Source: Tardiphaga sp.
Lineage (GTDB): Bacteria > Pseudomonadota > Alphaproteobacteria > Rhizobiales > Xanthobacteraceae
Reading direction: 5' to 3'
Length of the DNA: 32,335 nt
NCBI RefSeq assembly: GCF_028290785.1
Contig: NZ_JAQGJD010000233.1
Span: forward strand, 1-32,335
Shown here: piece by piece, positions 11,189-19,766 of the stretch
Numbering within the stretch: position 1 is the first letter of the stretch
Layout: the number at the start of each line of letters is the position of its first letter
The notes under the pieces: model-generated
Databases searched by the model: none
Seen by the model: only the letters and a program-made list of their open reading frames with translations
Told to the model about the DNA's origin: nothing
Translations under genes and position numbers: made by a program

Positions 11189-11401
11189 TCAACCGGGTCT
11201 ATAAGCCCCGGTGGCGGGATCGCGGCGCAAGGTCCGGACTTCGCCGGGCTCGGCGCGTTGGACGACCCGCGCCAGGCGCGCCTCTTCCAGCTCGTGATTG
11301 ATGCGCTTGGCGGTCCGGTACGCCCAGCGGACAACGGCGGCGCTTCCCAAAGCGCCTGCAAGTGCTACCAGCGGCGGCATCGCGCGATCCTTGTCGGTCA
11401 T
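11189..11401 (-). CDS. Small hypothetical protein with one hydrophobic segment
   Basis: 70 residues (MTDKDRAMPPLVALAGALGSAAVV...). A short hydrophobic stretch (residues 9-24) is followed by a basic, amphipathic tail (RTAKRINHELEEARLARVVQ) and ends in RDPATGAYRPG. It could be a single-pass membrane protein with a cytoplasmic helix. AGGGG lies about 8 nt before ATG 11401. It follows the S49 peptidase gene by 83 bp on the same strand, so the two are probably co-transcribed. Function unknown. Confidence 0.7.
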   Translation of the reverse strand: MTDKDRAMPPLVALAGALGSAAVVRWAYRTAKRINHELEEARLARVVQRAEPGEVRTLRRDPATGAYRPG

Positions 11402-11484
11402 GATTCACCCCTGCCCGGAGTTTCGCCCAAGCCGGCCGGTCCCGCAATTAACTTTTGCGGGACCGAATGGCGCAGTTGGCGCCG

Positions 11485-12360
11485 TCAGAACCCGAAACGG
11501 GCCCAGATCGCCCGGGTTTCCAGCGCCGAGATCATCTGCTCCGGCAGACCGTCCAGCCCGAGCTGGCTGGCGCCGGCGGATTTGCGGCCCAGCAGGCCCG
11601 ACAGCATGCCGGTGGGCGCCGAAATCACGGGAGTCCGGACCTTGTCGCCAAAGCGGGCGCGCAGCACCGAGCGCAGGTCGCCGATCGCGTCGGACAGGCC
11701 AAGCGCGATGGAACTCTCGCCGGCCCAGTACTCGCCGGAGAACAGCACGTCCTCCGCGCCCTTCAGGCGGGCGCCGCGGCTGCCCTTCACCAGCGCGATG
11801 AAGATGGCGTGGATCTCGCGCTGCAGGGTCTTGATGCGGGCGACGTCGTCGGGATTTTCCGGCAGGAACGGGTCCAGCGTCGCCTTGCGCTCGCCGGCGG
11901 TATAGAGCCTGCGTTCGACGCCAATCTTCCGGATCAGTTCCTGGAAGCCGAAGGTGCCGCCGACCACGCCGATCGAGCCGACGATCGAGGACGGGTCGAC
12001 GAAAATCTCGTCGCCGGCGCAGGCGATCATATAGCCGCCGGAAGCCGCGACGTCCTCGACGAACACCAGCACCGGCAGCTTCTTCTCCTCGGCCAGCGTG
12101 CGAATCCGCAGATAGATCTGGCGCGACTGCACCGGCGAGCCGCCCGGCGAATTGATCACCAGCGCGACCGCCTTGGCGTTCTTGGTGGCAAAGGCGCGCT
12201 CCAGCACTTTCGCGACGGACGCGAGCGACATGCCCGGCCGCAACGGCGTCACCGCGCCGATCACGCCGGACAGCCGCACCACCGGCACCACCGCCTCGCT
12301 CCTGCGGAACCGCGCGGGAACAAGGCTCGCCAGTGTCGTCATTACGTTGGATTCGCTCAT
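11485..12360 (-). CDS. sppA: S49 family serine peptidase (SppA-like)
   Basis: A 291-residue ClpP-fold protease of the signal-peptide-peptidase A/SohB family, which degrades membrane-associated peptides. The family signatures are LVINSPGGSP (oxyanion region, about 68-75), VEDVAASGGYMIACAGDEI with nucleophile Ser107, and YTAGERKATLDPF with general base Lys159. It is the short, single-domain form rather than the duplicated E. coli SppA. There is no clear N-terminal transmembrane helix (MSESNVMTTLASLVPARFRR...), so it may be cytoplasmic or peripheral. AAGGA precedes ATG 12360 at a good distance. It probably forms a unit with the small membrane-protein gene downstream. Confidence 0.92.
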   Translation of the reverse strand: MSESNVMTTLASLVPARFRRSEAVVPVVRLSGVIGAVTPLRPGMSLASVAKVLERAFATKNAKAVALVINSPGGSPVQSRQIYLRIRTLAEEKKLPVLVFVEDVAASGGYMIACAGDEIFVDPSSIVGSIGVVGGTFGFQELIRKIGVERRLYTAGERKATLDPFLPENPDDVARIKTLQREIHAIFIALVKGSRGARLKGAEDVLFSGEYWAGESSIALGLSDAIGDLRSVLRARFGDKVRTPVISAPTGMLSGLLGRKSAGASQLGLDGLPEQMISALETRAIWARFGF

Positions 12361-12469
12361 GCCTTTTTCCTTAAAATTAACCGTCTTTTATCACGCGCGT
12401 GTCATTGAACCCATGGACGCTTCTGGCGTTGCAGAAATAACAGGCCTACGTGCCACAGCGGGAGAAGAC

Positions 12470-12568
12470 ATGAAGATCTATCTGCTCATGTTGATCATCG
12501 GCACGCTTCTGACGGCGATCCACTTCACGTCGACACCGCAGAAACGCTCCGAAACGCAACCCCAGTAA
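12470..12568 (+). CDS. Putative 32-residue single-pass membrane peptide
   Basis: MKIYLLMLIIGTLLTAIHFT followed by a polar tail (STPQKRSETQPQ). It is one hydrophobic helix with a short charged end. ATG 12470 has GGAG at 12461-12464, 5 nt upstream, which is the main reason to call it. It lies between the start of the S49 peptidase gene and the end of the methyltransferase gene, opposite to both. Function unknown. Confidence 0.55.
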   Translation: MKIYLLMLIIGTLLTAIHFTSTPQKRSETQPQ

Positions 12569-12605
12569 GGGTCACAGCAAGCTCGCTCATAGCGTCGCCA
12601 GTCGC

Positions 12606-13370
12606 TCACAGCGACGCCCAAGGCAGCGTCGCTTGGCCCGACAGCACCTGCTGGATGTAGGGATCCGGCGCCCCCGCCGCATCCCGTAGCGCGAGCCCAG
12701 CGCAAATGGCCGCAGGGGCCTTGCCGCCCTTCACCGCCCGCACCACGATCCGGATCGCCGGCTGTGCGGGATCGCCGTGAACCGGCAGGATCATCAGGCT
12801 GCCGAAGCCGCGATCCAGCGTTGCCAGAACCTCCGCAATTCCGTCCGCCCGCCAAATCAGCGTCAGCACGCCACCGGATTTCAGCAGCCGCCTGGCCGCA
12901 TGGACCCAGCGATCCAGCGTCGCCGCGGTCGCCACATGGGCGATCTCGCGGGCTCTGTCCGGCGAGGACCGGTGGCGGGCGGGATCGTTGAACGGCGGAT
13001 TCATCAACACCGCGGCGGCGCTGTCCGGCGGCAGGCCGGCCGCGACGAATGCGTCGGCGCCATCCGAGATATCCATCACGATCACGTCAGCCGGCAGCGC
13101 GTTCGCCGCGGCATTGTCGCGCGCGAGCCCGGCGAGGCGCGGATCGATCTCCACCAGCGCCAGCGAAATGCCGGTCACGCGCCGGGCCACCGCCAGCCCC
13201 GCAGTGCCGACGCCAGCGCCGAAATCCACCACCCGGTCGCCCGGATGCGCCGAGGTGGCCGCCGCCAGCAGGATCGCATCATGGCCGGCGCGATGGCCGG
13301 TGGCCGGCTGGCGCAGCCGCAACTGGCCGCCCAGAAAAGCGTCGTCGGTGGTGGCCCCCGGATCGGTCAT
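12606..13370 (-). CDS. TrmN6/YfiC-like SAM-dependent adenine methyltransferase
   Basis: 254 residues with a class I methyltransferase fold: the SAM site VVDFGAGVGTAGLAVA (about 47-62), the acidic strand LVEIDPRL, and NPPFN at 124-128, the N6-adenine/glutamine-type catalytic motif. The N-terminus (TDDAFLGGQLRLRQPATGHRAGHDAILLAAA) is typical of tRNA1(Val) adenine-37 N6-methyltransferases (TrmN6 group), so tRNA modification is the most likely role, though the exact substrate cannot be read from sequence. It starts 3 bp after the stop of the DUF2007 gene, so the pair is an operon. Confidence 0.88.
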   Translation of the reverse strand: MTDPGATTDDAFLGGQLRLRQPATGHRAGHDAILLAAATSAHPGDRVVDFGAGVGTAGLAVARRVTGISLALVEIDPRLAGLARDNAAANALPADVIVMDISDGADAFVAAGLPPDSAAAVLMNPPFNDPARHRSSPDRAREIAHVATAATLDRWVHAARRLLKSGGVLTLIWRADGIAEVLATLDRGFGSLMILPVHGDPAQPAIRIVVRAVKGGKAPAAICAGLALRDAAGAPDPYIQQVLSGQATLPWASL

Positions 13371-13373
13371 GGC

Positions 13374-13601
13374 CTAGTCCTGCGCCCGCAGCTCATGCGC
13401 GAGCCCCGCATCGGTCAGCAGCCTGCGCGCTTCCACGGCATCGTCCTCATGCACCAGGATACGGCGGGGGATCACCCCGACCGAGCCTTCCAGGATGCTC
13501 ATGTTCTGGTCCAGCACCAGATGGTGGATATTGGCGCCGTCGAGCAACGCCCCCACCGCCGACACCAGCACCACGTCGTTGGTTCGCATCAATTCGCGCA
13601 C
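13374..13601 (-). CDS. DUF2007 domain protein
   Basis: A 75-residue protein if GTG 13601 is the start (VRELMRTNDVVLVSAVGALLDGANIHH...), 71 residues if ATG 13589. The GTG is preferred because family members usually begin with a short MRELxRTND segment, and GGGCGG lies just before it. DUF2007 is a small ferredoxin-like domain thought to be signal-transducing or regulatory; the body (HHLVLDQNMSILEGSVGVIPRRILVHEDD) fits well. It is directly upstream of the TrmN6-like gene and diverges from ispB. The 232-bp divergent gap (13602-13833) shows no obvious repeat or RNA gene. Confidence 0.85.
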   Translation of the reverse strand: MRELMRTNDVVLVSAVGALLDGANIHHLVLDQNMSILEGSVGVIPRRILVHEDDAVEARRLLTDAGLAHELRAQD

Positions 13602-13833
13602 GATCCGCCCATTTCTGTATCGGTTGCCGCCCACGGCGCTGGAACACGTCCAGGCCGATGCCCTTGCCGCGTCCGCCGGCAGTTTCTATTGTGGTGCCCA
13701 GGATACTACATGGGTCAATTCAGCAGATGGAGGCATCTGTTTTCAGCGTGAATTCACCCTATCTGGACATCAGCGTTTTCTGGCGGGCCGGCTCGGCTCG
13801 CCTGACGACGCCCTGGCAATCGGAGACTACAGC

Positions 13834-14844
13834 GTGGCGGTGATTGTACCCTTCGAGAGCCACTCGAGCGCATCGATAGATCAACTGGTGGGCCTTGTCG
13901 CGGCCGATATGGAGCGCGTCAACGCCACCATCCTGTCGCGCACCGGCTCCGAGGTCACCATGATCCCCGAGGTCGCCAACCACCTGATCTCGTCGGGCGG
14001 CAAGCGGCTGCGGCCGATGCTGACGCTGGCGATGGCCAATCTCACCGGCTACACCGGAGACGGCCATATCAAGCTCGCGGCTTCCGTCGAGTTCATGCAC
14101 ACCGCCACCTTGCTGCACGACGACGTGGTCGATCAGAGCGAATTGCGCCGCGGCAAGCTGTCGGCACGGATGTTGTGGGGCAACGAGGCCAGCGTGCTGG
14201 TCGGCGACTTCCTGCTCGGCCAGGCGTTTCGCATGATGGTCGAGGTCGGGAGCTTACGCGCACTCGACATTCTCTCCTCCGCCGCCGCGACCATCGCCGA
14301 AGGCGAAGTGATGCAGCTCGCCGCCGCTAAGAATACCGCCACCACCGAGGACGAATATCTCGCGGTGATCCGCGGCAAGACCGCCGAGCTGTTTGCCGCA
14401 GCCTGCGAAGTCGGCCCGGTGATCGCCAACCGGCCGAAGGCGGAGCAGACCGCCTGCCGCTCGGTCGGCATGAATCTCGGCATCGCCTTCCAGCTCGTCG
14501 ATGACGTGCTCGATTACGGCGGCAAGGCCGCCAAGCTCGGCAAGAATGTCGGCGACGATTTCCGCGAGGGCAAGATCACGCTGCCGGTAGTGCTGGCGTT
14601 CCGCCGCGGCAACGACGCCGAGCGCGCGTTCTGGAGCAAGGCGCTGGAGCGCGGCGAAATCGCCGACGGCGATCTCGACCATGCCATCGGCCTGATGACC
14701 AAGCACCGCGCGCTGGAAGACACCATCAGCCGCGCCCAGCACTACGGCGCCATGGCCGTCGATGCGCTGGCGCTGTTTCCGCCGTCGCCGATGAAGTCGG
14801 CGCTCGAGCAGGTGGTGGCGTTCTGTCTGGCCAGGTCGCACTGA
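13834..14844 (+). CDS. ispB: Polyprenyl (octaprenyl-type) diphosphate synthase
   Basis: A trans-prenyltransferase of 336 residues that condenses isopentenyl diphosphate units into the long side chain of ubiquinone. Both Asp-rich Mg-binding motifs are present: DDVVD at 96-100 (first, FARM) and DDVLD at 223-227 (second, SARM), with GGKRLRP before the first and KLGKNVGDDFREGKITLP after the second. GTG 13834 is chosen because GGAG (13822-13825) is 8 nt upstream and MAVIVPFE matches the expected N-terminus; the open frame upstream has no such support. The chain length made (octa-, nona- or decaprenyl) cannot be read from sequence. Confidence 0.95.
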   Translation: MAVIVPFESHSSASIDQLVGLVAADMERVNATILSRTGSEVTMIPEVANHLISSGGKRLRPMLTLAMANLTGYTGDGHIKLAASVEFMHTATLLHDDVVDQSELRRGKLSARMLWGNEASVLVGDFLLGQAFRMMVEVGSLRALDILSSAAATIAEGEVMQLAAAKNTATTEDEYLAVIRGKTAELFAAACEVGPVIANRPKAEQTACRSVGMNLGIAFQLVDDVLDYGGKAAKLGKNVGDDFREGKITLPVVLAFRRGNDAERAFWSKALERGEIADGDLDHAIGLMTKHRALEDTISRAQHYGAMAVDALALFPPSPMKSALEQVVAFCLARSH

Positions 14845-14851
14845 AGGAAGT

Positions 14852-14956
14852 GTAGCCCGGATGAAGTCATTGGCCCGAGCGTAGCTTGGGACGATGACGC
14901 AATCCGGGGCCAACCTTCGTGTAGATGGGCCGGACCCGGATTGTCATCCGGGCTAC
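14852..14956. repeat. Inverted-repeat element with GTAGCCCGGATGA ends
   Basis: GTAGCCCGGATGA (14852-14864) and TCATCCGGGCTAC (14944-14956) are exact inverses, with further partly palindromic sequence between them (AGCGTAGCTT, CAATCCGG/CCGGATTG). It lies between the convergent ispB and ispE genes and probably helps end both transcripts. Confidence 0.85.
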
Positions 14957-14964
14957 GCTGAGCC

Positions 14965-15849
14965 TCAGCTCAACGCCCCCGCATGCACCCACCACAGCGG
15001 GTGCGCGAGCTGGATCGACGCCGCGGCGCGTTGCGCGTCGGCGTCGTCGGCAAAGATCGCAAAGCAGGTTGCGCCGGAGCCGGACATGCGAGCCAGCCGC
15101 GTGCCTTCGGCTTCGCGCAGCGCCGACAGCACCTCGCCGATGACCGGTTCGATCTTCAGCGCGGGGGCTTCGAGGTCGTTGACGCCGGCGTGCAGAACCT
15201 TGATCCAGTCATCGATCGATGCGCCCGCGGCCGGCCACTTCGGCGCCTTCAGCACGTCGCTGAAACCGACGCGAAGCTCGCCGTTCTTCAGGCCGAGTTC
15301 CTTGAAGACGTCCTTGGTCGCCACCGGCACCCGCGGGTTGACCATCACGCAAGGCAGCCGCGGCAAATGCAGCGGCGTCAGGCTGTCGCCAACGCCGGTC
15401 ATCACGCAGGCCTGCGATTCCAGGCATACCGGCACGTCGGCGCCGGTCAGAAGGGCGACTTCGATCAAACGGGGATCGTCGATCGCCAGATTGTTGGCGC
15501 GCGCCAGAAGCCGCAGCGCCGCCGCGGCATCCGCCGAGCCGCCGCCGATGCCCGCGGCCACCGGCAACTGCTTGTCGAGCGCGAAACGGCCGAATTGCAG
15601 ATTCTCGACGCGCTCGCCGAGCAGCCGGGCGGCCTTGATCACGAGATTGTCGGCGCTGTCGCCGCACTCTTCCGCGCGCGGCCCTGTGGTGGTCAGCGCG
15701 AGTTCGCAGCCCGCGTCCAGCGTGAGGCGGTCCGCACAATCGGCGAACGCCACGACGCTTTCGAGATCATGATAGCCATCTACGCGGCGGCCCACCACCC
15801 GGAGGGTGAGGTTGACCTTGGCGCGCGCGTCGTCTTCCAGCGCCGGCAT
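14965..15849 (-). CDS. ispE: 4-diphosphocytidyl-2-C-methyl-D-erythritol kinase
   Basis: A GHMP kinase of 294 residues that phosphorylates CDP-ME in the non-mevalonate (MEP) isoprenoid pathway, supplying precursors used by the convergent ispB. Family motifs: ARAKVNLTLRVVGRRVDGYHDLES at the N-terminus, LPVAAGIGGGSADAAAAL (glycine-rich ATP loop) and RMSGSGATCFAIF near the end. ATG 15849 is preferred over the longer open frame because AGGGGG lies 7 nt upstream and the protein then starts at the usual place. The TPR gene ends 20 bp upstream on the same strand, so the two are probably co-transcribed. Confidence 0.96.
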   Translation of the reverse strand: MPALEDDARAKVNLTLRVVGRRVDGYHDLESVVAFADCADRLTLDAGCELALTTTGPRAEECGDSADNLVIKAARLLGERVENLQFGRFALDKQLPVAAGIGGGSADAAAALRLLARANNLAIDDPRLIEVALLTGADVPVCLESQACVMTGVGDSLTPLHLPRLPCVMVNPRVPVATKDVFKELGLKNGELRVGFSDVLKAPKWPAAGASIDDWIKVLHAGVNDLEAPALKIEPVIGEVLSALREAEGTRLARMSGSGATCFAIFADDADAQRAAASIQLAHPLWWVHAGALS

Positions 15850-15869
15850 CGGCGACCCCCTGCCTGCGA

Positions 15870-17666
15870 TCAACCGCCCTTGCCGTCTTTTTTGACGTCG
15901 TCTTTTTTCTGGTCGGCGGAAGCGGCCGCTGGGGTCGCTACATCCGGCAGGCCGTTTTCCATCTTGGCCTCGATCTTCGGCAATTCTTCCGCTTCGGGCT
16001 TGAGGTCCTTGGCGTGCTGCCACTGGAACTTGGCTTCCAGCGTGCGGCCGACGCGCCAGTAGGCGTCGCCGAGGTGGTCGTTGATGGTCGGGTCTTCCGG
16101 CTTCAGGTCGATGGCGCGCTCCAGCGTCTTCACCGCATCCTCGTAATTGCCGATGCGGTAATATGCCCAGCCCAGCGAATCGACGATGTAGCCGTCATCG
16201 GGGCGCTGATCGACGGCGCGCTTGATCATCTTCATGGCGTCGTCGAGGTTGATGCCCTGGTCGATCCAGGAATAGCCGAGATAGTTCAGCACATGCGGCT
16301 GCTCGGGCTGCAGCTCGAGCGCCTTGCGCATGTCGGTCTCGGCCTTGGCCCACTGCTTGGAGCGTTCCTGGCAGATGCCGCGGAAGTAGAAATACACCCA
16401 GTTCGGCTTGTCCGACTGCGCGGCGAGCACGTCGATGCCCTGCGTATAGGTCTCGGCGCAATCGGCGAATTTCTTGCGGCCGCGCTCGATGTTGCCGAGC
16501 GCCATGATGGCTTCGAGATCCTTCGGATCTTCCTTCACGACATTCTTGAGAATGCCGATCGCCTCGTCGCTGCGATCGGCGGAATCGAGGTCGGTGGCCT
16601 GCTGGATCTGCGCGTTGCGCTTCAAGGCCGAATTGGCCGGCACCCGCTCATAGACCTTGATCGCCATCTGCGGCTTCTTCACGGACTCGTAGAGGTCCGC
16701 GAGCGACAGCAATGCCAGCGAATGATCCGGCTTCAGGTACAGCGAGAGCTGCAGATAGACCAGCGCGAGATCCTCGCCGCCGCGGCGGGTGAGGGATGCG
16801 CCGATGCCGTACAGCGCTTCGGCGGCGCCGGCCTGCGGGCTGTCGGCCAGCGGCGCCAGCTTCTTGCCAGACTTGGTGTCGCGAATGCCTTCGAGGATCA
16901 GCGGATGGCGTGCCAGCTTCTTGTTGAAGTTCTCATAGACGGCCAAAGCCGAGGCATCGTCCTTGTTGCGCGACAGCCAGCGCGCATAGGCGTCGGCGAC
17001 GCGCAGCGCGGAGTCGTCGAGCTTGTAGGCGCGCTCGAAGCGCACGCCGGCGTCCTTCTGCTTGTTGGCGAGGTCGAGCAGCATGCCGGCGTGCAGGTCC
17101 TTGAAGATCGGGTACCATTCCGGACCGGCCAGCTTGTCGATATTGGCGATCGCCGTCTTGCTGTCGCCGGCGCCGTAGCTGGCCCAGCCGGACAGCAGCG
17201 TCGCGACGAGATCGGTGATCGGGCCGCGGATCGACTGGTTGATGTTGGTCTGCGCCGCCGCGTACTTCTTCATCTTGAGGTCGCGTACACCGACGACGAG
17301 GCGGGCGACGCGGTTCGACTTGTCGATCACCAGGATGCGGTCGGCGAGCTTCACGGCTTCATCGATATCGCCGTCGGCGAGCGAGGAGATGAAGGCGCGG
17401 TCGAGCAACTCGTTGTTCTTCGGGTCGGTGCGCAGCGCCGAGCGGTAAAACGCCGCAGCCGAGGTGGCGTCGCGTTCGACGCTGGCGTGGCGGGCGGCCA
17501 GATAGCTGCCGGCGGTGGTCAGCGCCTTGAGGTCGCGGGGGCTTGGAAACTGGGCGGAGGAATCGCCGGCATGGTCGGGGGTCTGGGCGAGCAGCGGACC
17601 CTGAAGCGCGATCGCGGCGAAGGCCGCGACGGCAAGCGTCAAGCGATTGAAACGAATGCAAAACAT
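15870..17666 (-). CDS. Exported tetratricopeptide-repeat protein
   Basis: 598 residues from ATG 17666. Residues 1-27 (MFCIRFNRLTLAVAAFAAIALQGPLLAQ) are a signal peptide, so the protein is periplasmic. The rest is nearly all helical repeats; typical TPR units are clear from about residue 300 on (ALYGIGASLTRRGGEDLALVYL, HVLNYLGYSWIDQGINLDDA, YIVDSLGWAYYRIGNYEDAV, TINDHLGDAYWRVGRTLEA). The C-terminal tail is Lys/Asp/Ala-rich. Such proteins act as scaffolds; the partner is unknown. The same order, TPR protein then ispE, suggests an operon. The in-frame ATG at 17837 would add a non-hydrophobic leader and is less likely. Confidence 0.9.
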   Translation of the reverse strand: MFCIRFNRLTLAVAAFAAIALQGPLLAQTPDHAGDSSAQFPSPRDLKALTTAGSYLAARHASVERDATSAAAFYRSALRTDPKNNELLDRAFISSLADGDIDEAVKLADRILVIDKSNRVARLVVGVRDLKMKKYAAAQTNINQSIRGPITDLVATLLSGWASYGAGDSKTAIANIDKLAGPEWYPIFKDLHAGMLLDLANKQKDAGVRFERAYKLDDSALRVADAYARWLSRNKDDASALAVYENFNKKLARHPLILEGIRDTKSGKKLAPLADSPQAGAAEALYGIGASLTRRGGEDLALVYLQLSLYLKPDHSLALLSLADLYESVKKPQMAIKVYERVPANSALKRNAQIQQATDLDSADRSDEAIGILKNVVKEDPKDLEAIMALGNIERGRKKFADCAETYTQGIDVLAAQSDKPNWVYFYFRGICQERSKQWAKAETDMRKALELQPEQPHVLNYLGYSWIDQGINLDDAMKMIKRAVDQRPDDGYIVDSLGWAYYRIGNYEDAVKTLERAIDLKPEDPTINDHLGDAYWRVGRTLEAKFQWQHAKDLKPEAEELPKIEAKMENGLPDVATPAAASADQKKDDVKKDGKGG

Positions 17667-17870
17667 AGGGTTCGCCGAGCTCCAGGATGACGGGCAAAAG
17701 GCCAGAGGTATAGCAAGTCTCGAATGCGCAACCGAGCGGGCAGCATCAAGCGGGTGACAATGCCGCGTTTGGCGCTCAATCGCAAGGATCGGGCCAATGT
17801 CGCCGGTCAACACGATCATTCCTGAAAGCGCCGGCACTGTGGCGGTTCCGTGACGTCGGGTGTGTAGGCC

Positions 17871-17945
17871 GCAGGATGGGTTGAGCCCTTGCGAAACCCA
17901 TCACCCTCTGCCGATGGGCTTCGCGAGGGCTCAACCCATCCTACG
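17871..17945. repeat. Family F palindrome, copy 1 (GGATGGGTTGAGCCC)
   Basis: GGATGGGTTGAGCCCTTGCG and CGAGGGCTCAACCCATCC are inverse arms around a centre with CCCTCTGCCG. It is near-identical to 26806-26880, but the centre is inverted there (CGGCAGAGGG). It lies between the ETF-QO gene and the TPR gene. The rest of the 17667-17971 gap shows nothing more. Confidence 0.85.
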
Positions 17946-17971
17946 CTCGCGGCGACATCACGCAAACGTGG

Positions 17972-19630
17972 TCACATCGCCTCGTAGTTCGGTCCACCGC
18001 CGCCTTCCGGCGGCACCCAGGTGATGTTGCCGTTGGGATCCTTCACGTCGCAGGTTTTGCAGTGGACGCAATTCTGCGCGTTGATCTGGAAGCGCGGACC
18101 GGTGCTTTCCTCGACCCATTCATAGACGCCCGCCGGGCAATAGCGATTCGACGGGCCGGCAAACACATCGTGTTCCGAGCTCTTCTGCAGCGCCATGTCG
18201 GCGACCTTGAGATGGACCGGCTGGTCTTCCTCGTGGTTGGTGTTGGACAGGAACACCGACGACAACCGGTCGAAGGTCAGCTTGCCGTCCGGCTTCGGAT
18301 AGGCGATCGGCTGATAGTCCTTCGCCGGCTTCAGCGTCTTGCGGTCGGGCTTGTCATGCTTGAGCGTGCCGAACAGCGAGAAGCCGAGCGTGTTGCACCA
18401 CATGTCGAAGCCGCCCAGCGCGTTGCCGAGCAGCGTGCCGAACTTCGACCACAGCGGCTTGGCGTTGCGCACCGGGAACAGATCCTTGCCGATCGACGAT
18501 GCGCGCCAGCCGTTTTCGTACTCCACCAGCTCGTCGTTGGCGCGGCCCGCCGCCAGTGCAGCCGTGACATGTTCGGCCGCCTGCATGCCTGACGCCATGG
18601 CGTTGTGCACGCCCTTGATGCGCGGCACGTTGACGAAGCCCGCGGCACAGCCGATCAGCACGCCGCCGGGGAAGCTCAGGCGCGGCACCGACTGGTAGCC
18701 GCCTTCGGTGATCGCGCGCGAACCGTACGCCAGACGCTTGGCGCCCACGAAGGTATCGCGGATCAACGGGTGGGTCTTGAAGCGCTGGAATTCCTCGAAC
18801 GGATAGAGGTACGGGTTCTCGTAGTTGAGATGCAGCACGAAGCCGACCGCGACCAGGTTGTCGTCGTAGTGATACAGGAACGAGCCGCCGCCCACGTCAT
18901 TGTCGAGCGGCCAGCCGAACGAGTGTTTGACGGTGCCCTTCTGGTGCTTCGCCGGATCGATCTGCCAGATTTCCTTGAGCCCGATGCCGAACTTGCCGGG
19001 CTCGCAATCCTTGTCGAGCGCAAACTTGGCAATCAACTGCTTGGTCAGCGAGCCGCGCGCGCCTTCGGCGAACAACGTGTACTTGCCGAGCAGCTCCATG
19101 CCGCGGGTGAAAGAATCCTTCGGCTTGCCGTCGCGGCCGATGCCCATGTCGCCGGTAGCGATGCCGCGCACCGCGCCCTTTTCATCGTACAGCGTCTCTG
19201 CCGCAGCGAAGCCCGGATAGATTTCGACACCGAGTGCTTCCGCCTTGGCGCCGAGCCAGCGCGTCACCATGCCGAGCGAGGTGATGTAGCAGTGATGGTT
19301 GTTCATCAACGGCGGCATCAGGAAGTTCGGCAGCTTGAAGCCGCCGGTCTTGGTCATGAAGTAGAACTGGTCGTCCTTGACCTGGGTCTTCAGCGGGCAA
19401 TCGGCGTCGTCGCGCCAGTCCGGGATCAGTTTGTCGAGCGACACCGGATCAATCACCGCGCCGGACAGGATGTGGGCGCCGACCTCGGAGCCCTTCTCCA
19501 CCACCACGACCGTCAGTTCCGCATTGAGCTGCTTGAGCCGGATCGCGGCAGCCAGGCCCGAGGGGCCGGCGCCGACGATCACGACATCGAATTCCATGGA
19601 CTCGCGCGGCGGCAATTCTTCAATGCTCAT
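17972..19630 (-). CDS. Electron transfer flavoprotein-ubiquinone oxidoreductase
   Basis: A 552-residue membrane-associated FAD/4Fe-4S enzyme that passes electrons from ETF (fatty-acid and amino-acid oxidation) to ubiquinone. The N-terminus carries the FAD Rossmann motif VVIVGAGPSGLAAAIRL (about 17-33). GCAAGFVNVPRIKGVHNAM is the second FAD-contacting block. The C-terminus has the ferredoxin-type cluster ligands NRYCPAGVYEW and CVHCKTCDVKDP. Its length and all motifs are as in mitochondrial ETFDH. ATG 19630 is chosen because MSIEELPPRESMEFDVVIVGAG is the normal N-terminus; the longer frame only adds antisense-like sequence. It diverges from the uracil-DNA glycosylase gene across 136 bp. Confidence 0.97.
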   Translation of the reverse strand: MSIEELPPRESMEFDVVIVGAGPSGLAAAIRLKQLNAELTVVVVEKGSEVGAHILSGAVIDPVSLDKLIPDWRDDADCPLKTQVKDDQFYFMTKTGGFKLPNFLMPPLMNNHHCYITSLGMVTRWLGAKAEALGVEIYPGFAAAETLYDEKGAVRGIATGDMGIGRDGKPKDSFTRGMELLGKYTLFAEGARGSLTKQLIAKFALDKDCEPGKFGIGLKEIWQIDPAKHQKGTVKHSFGWPLDNDVGGGSFLYHYDDNLVAVGFVLHLNYENPYLYPFEEFQRFKTHPLIRDTFVGAKRLAYGSRAITEGGYQSVPRLSFPGGVLIGCAAGFVNVPRIKGVHNAMASGMQAAEHVTAALAAGRANDELVEYENGWRASSIGKDLFPVRNAKPLWSKFGTLLGNALGGFDMWCNTLGFSLFGTLKHDKPDRKTLKPAKDYQPIAYPKPDGKLTFDRLSSVFLSNTNHEEDQPVHLKVADMALQKSSEHDVFAGPSNRYCPAGVYEWVEESTGPRFQINAQNCVHCKTCDVKDPNGNITWVPPEGGGGPNYEAM

Positions 19631-19766
19631 AATAATGATCTCAGCCGTTTCCAACCCGTTCAGAACGCTTCTAAGGGCTGTTGTTTCCGATTTTGGCGGC
19701 AAGAACAACCACGGAAATGCCGCCGCGGCCGTTTCGCTGCCGCGCAATATGTCCTAGATTGCCGCC

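Noticed and set aside
12361..12400. CtrA site before the S49 peptidase gene
   Set aside because: The TTAA halves are 2 bp apart, and the alternative reading has two mismatches.
13602..13833. Upstream extension of ispB (open frame from 13495)
   Set aside because: The extension overlaps the divergent DUF2007 gene and has no family similarity. GGAG before GTG 13834 fixes the start.
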